Shown: one piece after another, positions 22,001 to 33,100 of the stretch
How the letters are laid out: every line of letters starts with the position of its first letter
Numbering within the stretch: position 1 is the stretch's first letter
Source: Owenia fusiformis
Taxonomy: Eukaryota > Annelida > Polychaeta > Sabellida > Oweniidae
Assembly: GCA_903813345.2 (NCBI GenBank)
Contig: CAIIXF020000001.1
Location: 43,863,366 to 43,927,365, forward strand
Direction of reading: 5' to 3'
Length of the DNA: 64,000 nucleotides
Made by a program: the position numbers and the translations under genes
The notes under the pieces: model-generated
Seen by the model: the letters and a program-made list of their open reading frames with translations, nothing else
Told to the model about the DNA's origin: nothing
Databases searched by the model: none

Positions 22001-23323
22001 ATAGACAAATACATTCATATTTTACACAAAAAATATTGTTTTTTGGATTGCTTGTGATTTGGCTGAAATTACCCCCATAAATATGGGGTCGAATTGGCGT
22101 TTTTTCTTATTTTTTAATATTCTAGTGCCAATTCTCCCCCACACTTAAAACCCATTCCTTATCGTGTACCTGGGTACCTTGGTAATTCAAGTAGAAAATC
22201 CAAACATAAATAGGCAGTTTCCTTACCTCTTCTCTTGACTTTTTTGACAAAACACCTTCCCCGAAGTTATTAATGATTAATGTATGTAAATGATGCTATG
22301 TATCGGCAACTATTCAGATTAATGTGTGAGCCTCCAATTTTTGTGAGATTTTTGAAATCTGAACTAGTTTCTACTGCATTGTGGGATTACTGAGTTCCGG
22401 TCTGAAGCTGGGTAAATGTAAAACTTTTGATGGCAAAACGAAATTACCTTGTGATATTTACAGAAAATGGCCATGTCAAAAATATGCAAGGCAGGGGTAA
22501 ATTTGTATTTGCTTTTGATAATTTCAAATATTCCCTCCATTTTACTTTTCGATTATTTGTGATTTCGTTTTTCGTTTTGTTACACATTTCGATATGTAAT
22601 ACGCTACTGCGCATGCTCAAAAATTAAAAATGGAAAAATTATCTTGTTATCCGTAATAAATCTTCGATAAAAGACTAAATACTTGAGGCTACAAATAGTA
22701 TCATATTGATGAAGAATCATTTGTGGAAACGAATATCGTAAAAACGTGAGTAATACCTAATTATTTATCAATAATTTCAACTTTCTTTCAACTTGCTTTG
22801 AAATTCCTCCGAGATACACGATAAGGAATAGGTTTCAAGTGTGGGGGAGAATTGGCACAAGAATGATAAAATATAAGAAAAAACGCCAATTCGACCCCAC
22901 ATTTATGGGGGTAGCTGAAATATACAAACATTTTGCATGTAAAACGTAAATGGATTTTCCATTTGATACTGGACCTTTTGACTGCTTATTTTTCAAGTTT
23001 TGTGTATTGGTGAACAACCTAAGTGAAATGGACTGTATAATATATAATTCATCTCTATACATAGCCAAGTTCAAAAACGTTTGAATAACGTTTAGATCTG
23101 CCTGTTCATATTTTCGAAGACCAAAAATAAGAGCACATTTTTTTTATAAACGGAGTATAAACCTATTTATCATCGTATACGATCTACATAAACACACAAG
23201 CGGCAACCCATGATTATATTGTATCCGTCTTGCAATTATCTAACTCATCTATTGAATGAATAATATAGAAATCACGAATAATAGTGTACCTTGATTTCTT
23301 TCGGCTATCGGGCCGGCCGCCAT
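16049..23323 (-). CDS. SF3B4: SF3B4, splicing factor 3b subunit 4 (10 exons, complete)
   Basis: Subunit of the SF3b complex of U2 snRNP; binds pre-mRNA near the branch site. Exons 5' to 3': 23323-23290, 21509-21426, 21251-21106, 20829-20701, 20406-20226, 19891-19724, 17289-17149, 16889-16740, 16513-16388, 16194-16049; 434 residues (human 424). [20 protein letters not shown] opens RRM1; RRM1 ends near [11 protein letters not shown] and RRM2 contains [20 protein letters not shown] and [20 protein letters not shown], then [20 protein letters not shown]. The rest is Pro/Gly/Met-rich repeats (PPPPGM) ending GGPPPQW. All phases agree provided exon 6 uses a GC donor. Start is fixed by the conserved N terminus. 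The intron after exon 1 holds an 840-bp MITE; the intron after exon 6 holds a 2.2 kb transposon. Head-to-head with PLEKHJ1. Confidence 0.97.
17334..19526. mobile_element. CACGCC-terminal transposon, copy 1 (2193 bp)
   Basis: Terminal inverted repeats of about 75 bases begin CACGCCTAACCATCGACAAG and continue through GTACAGTCACGTGAC and GTAGTACACTTTTGATGTAC. They are flanked by a 6-bp direct duplication ATGTAT (17328-17333 and 19527-19532). The interior has no transposase; 18066-18697 is a second, nested MITE. Its right half (TCGAGCACTGCTCGAAGATC) resembles copy 3 at 53859-55376. It sits within an SF3B4 intron. Confidence 0.85.
18066..18697. mobile_element. nested Tc1/mariner-like MITE, 632 bp
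   Basis: Inverted ends CAGTGTCCCAAAGTATG and GGGTGTCCCGAAAGTATGGG (minus-strand reading), continuing through CCTAGGCAGACATATACCAA and TGTCTCCATAGTATGTGTCA for more than 100 bases. TA flanks both sides. A 109-codon minus-strand reading frame inside resembles nothing I know and is probably chance. Confidence 0.8.
22072..22911. mobile_element. TA-flanked foldback MITE in SF3B4 intron 1, 840 bp
   Basis: Inverted ends CCCCCATAAATATGGGGTCG and their complement continue through GAATTGGCG, then more loosely through GCCAATTCTCCCCCACACTT and ATCGTGTA, about 100 bases in all. TA lies on both sides. No coding content. Confidence 0.85.
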
Positions 23324-23709
23324 TTTAACTGTAGTTAATTTATGAACAACTAATGATTTGTATTGCAATATTATCCGTATATTTATTGGCAAATGATATC
23401 AATACAAAAGAACCATTTTATAAATTAATTAATTAGATAATCTTTTTCAATCTTTCCAATATTTTTTGTGGATGTTTTTTCTAATTTCATGGTCATTTGA
23501 ATGTTGAGGCGTTGTCGAACCAGTGTCGAACAAAGAAAATCAAAGGCAGATGAAAGGAACGTTCGCTTTTTCAAAGAATATATTTTACGACAAGATCGTC
23601 CGTCAGTCGTTTGGCGTGACGTCATTTTTATAAAATACAACAAATTAAATTTGAAGTATCTCACTTTTTAAGTCGCTCCTAGTATCCTAGATAGAGTTTT
23701 CATATTATA
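23324..23709. promoter_or_regulatory. SF3B4 upstream region, remains of a divergent promoter
   Basis: These 386 bases are all the non-transposon sequence between the SF3B4 start codon and the element at 23710. With that element removed, the SF3B4 and PLEKHJ1 start codons would be about 400 bases apart and divergent, typical of a shared bidirectional promoter. No TATA box is obvious; GGCCGGCCGCCAT spans the SF3B4 start. Confidence 0.5.
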
Positions 23710-23999
23710 CTCCAGTAAAAACACGAAAAATAAATGAAAAAATTGCAACACTTATTAAACCTAGTGCAACAAATGCATATTGATGAGTTTAAAGACATAT
23801 CAAAAATCTAGAAAAATCTAAGTAGTGGAAGACATGTAAAAATCACTATTTGTACCCCCTGGTCTTATTTTATGAGGGGGTACTGTGTTAAGCATTTATA
23901 TCTTCTGTTGGGTGCCTCCAATCACATTCAAATTTTCAGGGATTATGCATCCATATATAGTTAGTTGTCATGAAAAGACTGATCTTGATTGGTCAATTG

Positions 24000-24013
24000 G
24001 TTACCATGGCAAC
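24000..24013. promoter_or_regulatory. RFX X-box-like palindrome (with more copies nearby)
   Basis: GTTACCATGGCAAC fits the RFX consensus GTNRCCNNRGYAAC at every position. A second full match lies at 24356-24369 (GTTGCCATAGTAAC), and one-mismatch versions at 26423-26436 and 26799-26812. All are carried by the transposon arms. RFX binding is untested inference. Confidence 0.4.
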
Positions 24014-24654
24014 ATAACTTAATTGCAAAATATTGTAAATATTAAGGATAAATCTACCGTTTCCCTACAAACAGATCGTAGTTTGTCATTTTTAATTTTT
24101 CAAAAGGAACACAAACTTGAGCGTTATACATATTGAAGGAATTTACAACAAGATAACATGATAAATAGGTTAATAGGATGACATATTTGGCTCATGTTTG
24201 ATAACTACTGCTCAATTTACCACAAAGTGGGCGTGGCACTTTTTGTTGTTATTACAATTCCAAATAATTTCATGTTGACAGAATCATATTTACAAGGGTC
24301 ATTAATACATATGTAATTATCTGGAATGGTGAGTCCAAATATCTTTTGTCAATTGGTTGCCATAGTAACACAACATATTGTATGTGAATGTGAATCGTGG
24401 GTAGAGGTCATTTCAGGCAATCCTTGTTAATCTTAATTGTTTATTACATTCATCCTTAATAACTGTTTTAGTGTATGATCTTTTTTAACAAATACAGGTT
24501 TGGATAATATTGATATGCGTTTGCTATGGTAACACAACTAATAATGCTGTTTCTTGAATTACTGCACTGTTTGTTCGTCTGCCCGCCCATCTGTCTAAGC
24601 ATTTCCTGACCTATTAATTAATCACAGATTGGTGTTATATGTGACAAAATGGTG

Positions 24655-26335
24655 ATTCTTGACATCTTAGACTCAAGAAGATATACCAACTTAGACCCTG
24701 TACGCTGTATCAATCTTAGATTATGGATATTCTACCCATTGTAGACTTTGGAGGATGTACCCATTAAACACTAGAGTCTACAACCTCTAAGACTCTAGAG
24801 GCTGTACCATCTTATATCTATTTATTAATCACATATTTATGTTATATGTGGCAAAATTGTTATTCTTGACATCTTAGACTCTAGAAGATTTATCAACTTA
24901 GACTATATAGGCTGTATCAATCCTAGATTATGGATGCTGTACCCATTAAACACTAGAAGCTCTGGAGGCTATACTCATTGTAGACTCTTGGAGGCCGTAC
25001 CCATTGTTAACTCTGCATCTGGAAGATGTACCATCTTCTCTCGAAGGCTGTTCCAAGAACTCATCAAAGGTTCTGGAGGCTATACCATTTTTGACTCTGG
25101 AGACTATACCCATTGAAGACTCTGGAGGCGATATCATCCTAGTCTCTAGGAGGCTGTACCCATTGTAGACTATGGAGGCTATTCCATATTAGGCTCTTGG
25201 AGGCTATACCATCTCAGACTCTTGTAGGTTGTACTATCTTAGACTCTTGGAGGCTGTACCTATCTTTGACTCTTGACTTTCATAGAAATCATAGACTATT
25301 GTGGCTGTACTATCTTTGGCCCTAGAGGCTGAATCCAAATTAAACTCTGAAGCTATGCCATATTGGTCTCTGGAGGTTGAATTCATATTATACTCTGGAT
25401 GTTGTACCATATTAGACGCTATGGGCTGTATCAATTTTAAATTATAGAGGATGGGTCATCTTAGACTCTCGGAATTGAAGGTTGTAGCCATTATAGAAGT
25501 AGATGTACCCATTAAACTCCTGAGGCCATATTAGACTCTAATTGTTAATATTAGTCGTAGGCTATACCATTTTCAACTTTGGAGGCTGAACCATTTTAGG
25601 CTCTGAAGGCTGTACCATCTTAGATTCTGGAAACTGGTCCTATGTTATATCGAGAGGCTGTACCATCTAAGGGTTGGAGGCTGTACATGTTAGACTCTTG
25701 GAGGCTGTACTTATCATAGGCTGAAGGATCTACCATCTTGGGCTCTGGAGACTGAACCCATGCTATATCTGGAAGCTGTACCATCTTAGACTCGTGGAAA
25801 CTGTGCCTATCTTAGCCTCTGGATGCTATAGCAATCATAGCCTCTGAAGCTGTATCATCTTAGACTCTGGAGACTGATTCCATGTTATATCTGGAGGCTG
25901 TACCATCTCAGACTCATGGAGGCTGTACCATCTTAGACTCATGGAGGCTGTACCCATCCTAGGCTCTGAATGCTATAGCAATCATAGCCTCTGGAGACTG
26001 ATCCCATGTTATATCTGGAGGCTGTACCATCTAAGGGTCTGGAGGCTATACCATCTTAGACTTATGGAGGCTGTACTGATTCTAGGCTCTGACTACTATA
26101 GCAATCTTAGATTCTGAATGTTATATCATCTTGGACTCTGGATGCTGAATACATATACTACTTGAGGCTGTATCATATTAGATTCTTGAGACTGCATTAA
26201 TTTTATACTCTTGAGGCTGTATCATCTATATACTCTGGAGGCTGAACCAACTTAGGCTTTTCTGAACTATTCTATAGTCTCAGGTTCTACCATATTAGAC
26301 TATTGGATGACATGTTCTTGGTATTGAAGGACACC
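24655..26335. repeat. degenerate 25-30 bp minisatellite, about 1.7 kb
   Basis: Some 55-65 imperfect units of the form GGAGGCTGTACCATCTTAGA then CTCTT, in one orientation, with variants CCCATTGTAG and CCATGTTATATC and some higher-order grouping. It forms the core of the element at 23710-27110. Reading frames across it are interrupted, so no protein is implied. Confidence 0.85.
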
Positions 26336-27122
26336 ATATACACTGGGGGTTGAATCACATTCTATGTTATACGTTTTTTCAGAACATTATGCACTACACT
26401 ATTTGCGTTTATTATGCTCTGTGTTACTATGGCAACCCCTTGACCAATCATGTAAAGACTCACCATATTAAAGAATAACATCCGTATCCATGAGCCCTAT
26501 AAATATATCTTTGACTGATTTTGTAAAAATAACTGTTTTAGGACATTATCACTGAAAAGTGCCACGCCAACTTTTGAGTAGATAGAGAGGTAGTCACCTA
26601 ATAGAATAGAGTTCAGGGTCAAAGATATCATATAATTTATCACATTTATCATCTTATCTTATTAAACACTCCTCAAATATGTTTTTAGGGTAGTTTAATG
26701 TTCATTTCCAAATGATTTGAAGAGAAATGGCAACATCTGTTATTAAAAGAAGCTTCAGATTTACCTGAAATATTTAAGATTTTGAGCAATGAAATTGCGT
26801 TGCTATGGTAACCAATTGACCAATCAATTTCAAAATTGTCGTGACAACTCACTATATATAGGCGCCTGATCCCTGAAAATGTTATAGTGATTTGAGTTAT
26901 GTAACAGAAATTATTAATGATTATCATATTACCCCCTCATGAAATTATCCCAAGGGGTATAAATGGTGATTTTAAGGTCTTCCACCACTTAGATTTTTCT
27001 AGATTTTTGATATGTTGTTTTACTTACCAATGGCTATTGATTACACTAGGTTTACTCTGTGTTGCAATTTTTTCATTTATTTGTGAAAATTTACAACGAT
27101 TTTACTGGAGTATTATTAAAAT

Positions 27123-30100
27123 ATGCGATTTAATGAAAAGGATATACGATTTTTTGCGAAGTCAAGAAAAGCTGATAAGGAAGGTCGCCTAAGCTACAAA
27201 ACTCAAAAGGAAAGTAAGTGTCACATATTACAATTCCATGTGCAGTTGGGGACAAAAATAAATGACAGGTCGATTTTCGATCACCATTTCCTAATTATGG
27301 TCGTCTGAAAGCCCATAATTTCCAATATTGTCTAGATACATATCCCTTAAAATTTGTATATTTCACATTTTGTATTATCTCATCCACTGATGTATGGCCT
27401 CTTGAAAATTCTCTTATTTTTAACATGGGAAATTCTCACTTCAGCAAATCCACCTGTCATTTATTTATGTCCCGAACTGTACTTATCCCGTGCCAGGACT
27501 ATAGTCCTGGACTGAGCCCAATCTTTTGCCTTTACGATTACAACTTGGGAGAATTATCTTCGCCCCTTACACTTAAGATACTTTCAATAGATTTCTTGGT
27601 ATTTTAGCATTCTTTTCGTGTAGAATCCACAATTGTCAAGATGGCGGTTGGATTTAAAAGGGGTTTCCCCGTTTGTCTGGCCCGGAATTGGCCTGGAAGT
27701 ACCAATAAATGGAAGAATTTGACGGTTTATATAAGCAAATATTGCGATCAAAAACGAAAATTTCTTCGTTCTGCCACTGAACAAAAATAATGTCAACATT
27801 GAAATCCCCTGGAATTTCCTTGGAATTTCGCGAATTAGAACTGTAGGAATTTTGTGACTATTATATTTTGCGAATTTTCCAAAACTTGCGAAAAGTGCGA
27901 AATATAGTAGCGCGCGAAAATTACCGGGCATACAGTATAGAGCAAATTTGTTACATCTTGCTAAGAATTTGAGTTTTGATCCTTAAAAGTCATTTTTTGT
28001 TTCAAGTAGTTCTCTAAATAAGTGTGTTTCTTGATTTTTGAATAAAATTCTAAGGAGCTGTACTCCTTAATACTAGAGTGAAACTCATTAACGTATTCAT
28101 CCTTGCAAATAGGCAAATAGTTATCATACCAATCACAATCTCTTCTATAAATTACATCATCAAGACCTCGCTTACACAGTAGTTCTTTAACGGCCCTTTA
28201 ACATTAGATACATACTTCCATGAAGCTTCATTATCTTGTTCAAAGCACTTCCTGAGTGTGCATAATATTTTGTGTGAGAGGAAAGTCTTACTGGCTTGAG
28301 GCTTTGCACATAAAATAATCAATAAAACGTTTTCATAAATCCCACGTATAGGGCTTCAACAAAGATCTCAAATCAAGGCTGAGTGGGCAGGTTTGCATTA
28401 TAATTGAAGTACTGCTTGAGCTGCTCTATATTGGATAGACTTAAGGGTTTTATTTGATTCTTTCCTTAAGGTAGACCATATTGAGCAGCTGTGAAGTATC
28501 GCTGGTTCGAGCATTGACTTGTATATAGTGTTTCCAAATTCAATTCGATTGACATTGCAATGTTTTGTAAGAGTTGCTGAGGTACAGTATAATTATACAT
28601 TTTACGTGCCTTTTCCTTCACAAAATTATTAATATGATGTGAGTTTCTTTTTTTACGGTCAATTTGCTTTCTTATCACCATAATTTTTGGGTTTTTTTCT
28701 GCTGAATTTAAAGCCCCATTTAAATTCACAGTTTGGAGAAGAATTTTCAAATCATATTCATCTTTTCCCAAGAGAACAATGTCATCCGCGAATAGCAAAC
28801 ATGGAATACGCTCCTTATCAAGATTAACACTGAGATTAGTTTTCATCAGGCTGTTTTTTTGGTCTGTCATCACAATTGAAAAGAGAGTTGGAGAGAGAAT
28901 GCACCCTTGCTTGACACCAACATCAGATTCAAACCAGTCTTTGCAAAAATTGCAAATCATCCAAACTTTTAAATAAAGGTCAAGACATGATATGCATGAA
29001 TGTTGTACAAACTTTTTTCTTCAAAAGAAGGAACTCTATATAATTCCTATTTGATACATTCTCTTAACAAATATAAGGTTGTATACTGTACATATACATG
29101 TGGATGATCCATAGATTTTCGATGAATACAATTATTTGTAATGAATAAGATATTTACAATCAAAATGTTTGACAGTTCCAATTGAAAATAGTTTAATTTT
29201 TCTTATAGGCTATAGACAGAAATGGGTAAGACTGCAAGGGAACATGCTATTCTACTATAGATTAAATGATAAAGGAATGCTATCAGATTCAGAGGTAAGA
29301 TCAAAAGCTTAATTTCTGGTCTATCTGTTGTGATTACAGAGTGGACCAAAATGGTCGCTTTGTAAGAGGCCAAGTACTATACCTAAACATTGATTGTACA
29401 ATGTCAGTATAATACAATCTTACGCATACATGTGCATTGTAAATACCGTGTACATGAATTGCAAGGGATACATAGACTGTATATTATGTAAAAATCAATG
29501 TCACATTTTATCATGAATAGAACCTTAATAAGCAATGTTTAGACAGCATTCTTAAAGTCTCTCAAAATGTATTAAGACTTTGATCCAACCTTTAGTTGAA
29601 GTCATTCAGTGCCTATCTCAAAACTCTGCCTACTAATTTCCTGGATGATTTTAATGTACATGTCTTTAGTAGTATTGTTGTTGTTCTTGTATATAATTCC
29701 TATACTTTTATGACCTTTTTGATAAAGAACAAAATTGTTTCTTTTTAAGGTTTAGAGAGAAAATAAAAAAATGTTCAATTTCTCTCTTTTCAGCCTCAGT
29801 TTGCATTTGTCCTGGAGAGATATACAGTCAAGATAGAACAGAATGCTGACGCTCCATTTGCGTTTTCATTGTGTAAGATATAAACATTTCTATGTGATCA
29901 ATTATAATACATGTTATGGGCAAAAATCACATTTTCCCTTTGATAAATTACTTAATAAATATCTACCTACATATTCTTTAAGTATTATAATTTGTTATAG
30001 ATCGTTACTGTGCAGATTATAATTGAATTCATATTTGCTGTTTTATAACATTCTTCAGTATTTGCTGGGGATGGACCAGAACGGAAGCATATATTCAGTG

Positions 30101-33100
30101 GACAGACTCTACAAGCATGTCAAGAATGGGTGGAATGTATAAAAAAGGCAAGGTAATCACTGCATCTTTATTCTGTACATTCTTTATTTTCTGGGGTTCA
30201 AATTTCAAAATTTCCAATTTTGCATACTTTCAACTGGTAAACTACAAACTGTATATGTTTGCATTTTAAAATATTTATTCCACTTCAAGTAAGTGCTTTT
30301 ATGTAAATGAAAACATTTTGAAATGTACTCTTCAAGATATCCTATAGATAACATATATTATAAACAGTACAGTAAACTCGTCAGATTGGGGGTCATTTAT
30401 CACATAGCACTTGTAAGGTGTTATAAATTACTTGTCAAACATCATATAACACTCCTATGTGTCTATAGGGATTGTATTAGACTTCAGATTTGATACCATT
30501 AACGCTCTGAGAATCAAGAGTGGCATTTTTCTCATGGAGTAGTTTTCCTGAAAATACTTAAATTTATAACAAAGGGAAACATTTTGAAATAATTATGAAA
30601 CTTTTTTGAATTTATAGATTTCTCTGATTTCAAGTATGAATGTTTAAGATTTTTATCGTACCTAAAAAAAGGTACGATATTGTCGTCAGCTTAGCGGGCA
30701 GCTGGCTGCGTCTCACTTTTTTTGTCATCACGATTCCAGGAAAACCACTCTGCGGAATTACTTCAAATTTTTACACATGTTACAAGATAAGAAGTTCTAG
30801 AACTGATTAACTCGGTGGCCATCTTGCATTCTGGCTCCCATCTTGGACGTCTTTAGATTAATCTTGTCATCCTGGCCCGTAGCCATGGGGGGGGGGGGGT
30901 TCGCAGAGTTTGGGCGATCCCCCCCCCTGGCCAAAAATTCTTTCAAAATCATGCAGTTTTTCACCATTTTGAGCACTTCTCAAGTGATTTTAGCCATATT
31001 TTGGACAAAATTGTCAAATGTGAACCCCCCTGGAAAATTTTGAAAACTGAACCCCCCTTGGCAAATCCTGGCTACGGGCCTATCATAGTTATTCCAGGAA
31101 AACCACTTGAAGAATTTATTTCAAATTTTTACACATGTTATAACATGGTAAGAAGTTCTAGAGCTAATTAACTTTTCGGCAGCCATCTTGCATTCTGGCG
31201 GCCATTTTCGAAGTTTTTAGATAGATAAATCTTGTCATCGCAATTCCAGGAAAACCACTTTAGAATTTATTTCAGATTTTACACAAGTTACATGGTAAGA
31301 AGTTCTAGAACTGATTAACTTTTCGGTGGCCATCTTGCATTCCAGCCGCCATTTTGGAGGTTTTTAGATAAATCTTGATTTATGAACTTAATGGACTTGC
31401 TTCGGAGGCCATCTTGATTTCTGGGTCAACAAGCCCACACTGCTATGTTTTAGATACGATATTGTTCACCCTGTGCTTTATTAAAACGGATATGACAAAT
31501 GTTTTTCACATCAATAGAAGAATTTATTGTATACACTGGTTGATGTTCCCCTACCCTCTCAGGACAGGCCTCATGAAAAATTGGGCTGGTACAATAAACA
31601 CTGGCCTTTCATAGCTGGTAATTCTCAGATTTCTGAGTGAGTATATTAGAAATCAGACCAGGATACAGTATCTGTTTTAAGAAAAGGAAACTAAAGCACA
31701 CATCAGCAAATCATGCAGAAGTGTCACTTTATTCAAATTAGCCTTTAATACAATTTACACATTTTCAGTATGGAACATCTGCAATCCTACATCTATGACC
31801 TCCAGGCAAAGATCATTAGCATCACTGGAAAGGTAAGAAATAAATGAGTAAAATTAATAAATAAGTGACATATGAAATGATTTAAAAATGAATATACAAT
31901 GTCGCAATGTATCTGCATTTTTATAGGTATATTATTGCCAGTATTGTTTTCATTGAACTAATATTGAAATGAATTGGTTATTTCATTTGTTGTATAAATG
32001 CCCCAACCAACCAATTTTTTCCAGGAAATATACCATAGTTAGACTACATGTATATGTATAAATGTTCTATTCATTTGATATTATTAGGACCCATTGATTG
32101 AATTGAGACGGAACCCTCATAGGTTTCTAGGACGTCCAGCAACATACCATTCGGACACACAATCTAACAATACACAGATCACAACCCGGCCTGTCTCGGA
32201 GCCTGTCAATTCTAATACACCGCTACAATCAGGTATAGCGTTGGTAGATTAAGAAGCTCTTACTCCACCCAGAAAATTTTATATTTGACATGAAATATTT
32301 CTTTTCAACTTTTAAGTCTTACTCAGATTTTCATTGGATGGCCTTTACCTAATGTATAATGTATATTTTGAATAAAATCAAAGAAAGTCTTTGAATTTTG
32401 CTTTTTTATAATGTATATTTTGAATAAAATCAAAGAAAGTCTACTTCTCTTAAGTTATTTGAATTTTGCTTTTTATCGTACCTAACAAAAGGTACGATAT
32501 TGTAGTCAGCTTGACGGGCGGGCGGCGGGCAGGCGGCGTCTCACTTTTCAGCTTGTCTACAGGTTTCCAGCCAAACCATTTGAGGGATTCATCTGAAATT
32601 TTCAGGGATGTTTCTACATATCAACGTCAAGAACTGATTAGTTTTTGGGCATTTTGGGTAAATCTTAAGGTGGCCATTTTGGTTTTTCTGTCCTAAAATC
32701 TTCACTTTCAAGACTTGTCTACAGGTTTCCAGCCAAACCATCTGAGGGATTCATCTGAAATTTTTAGGGATGTTTCTACATATCAACGTCAAGAACTGAT
32801 TAGTTTTTGGGCATTCTGGGTAAATCTTAAGGTGGCCATTTTGGATTTTCTGTCCTAAAATCGTCACTTTTAAGACTTGTCTACAGGTTTCCAGCCAAAC
32901 CATTTGAGGGATTCATCTGAAATTTTCAGGGATGTTTCTACATATCAACGTCAAGAACTGATTAGTTTTTGGGCATTCTGGGTAAATCTTAAGGTGGCCA
33001 TTTTGGATTTTCCGTCCTAAAATCTTCACTTTCAAGACTTGTCTACAGGTTTTCAGCCAAACCATTTGAGGGATTCATCTGTAATTTTCAGGGATGTTTC

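Larger units (their letters stand above)
23710..27110. mobile_element. 3.4 kb inverted-repeat element between SF3B4 and PLEKHJ1
   Basis: Outer inverted ends are CTCCAGTAAAA and TTTTACTGGAG with TA on each side (23708-23709, 27111-27112). Matching continues inward through AATAAATGAAAAAATTGCAA, AAACCTAGTG, ACATATCAAAAATCTAGAAA, GTGGAAGAC and ACCCCC, then GGTCAATTGGTTACCATGGC-type sequence, giving arms of 300 bases or more. The centre is a degenerate minisatellite. No transposase, so non-autonomous. A third copy is represented by one end at 6094-6205. It ends 12 bases before the PLEKHJ1 ATG. Confidence 0.8.

Noticed and set aside
24934-25434. Open frames over the GGAGGCTGTACC array as a repeat protein
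   Set aside because: Frames are short, occur on both strands and are broken by stops; unit length varies without keeping phase.
28466-28960. Domesticated reverse-transcriptase gene
   Set aside because: The frame lacks the N-terminal RT motifs, has no start context or conserved partner domains, and decays into stops downstream, so it is a LINE relic.
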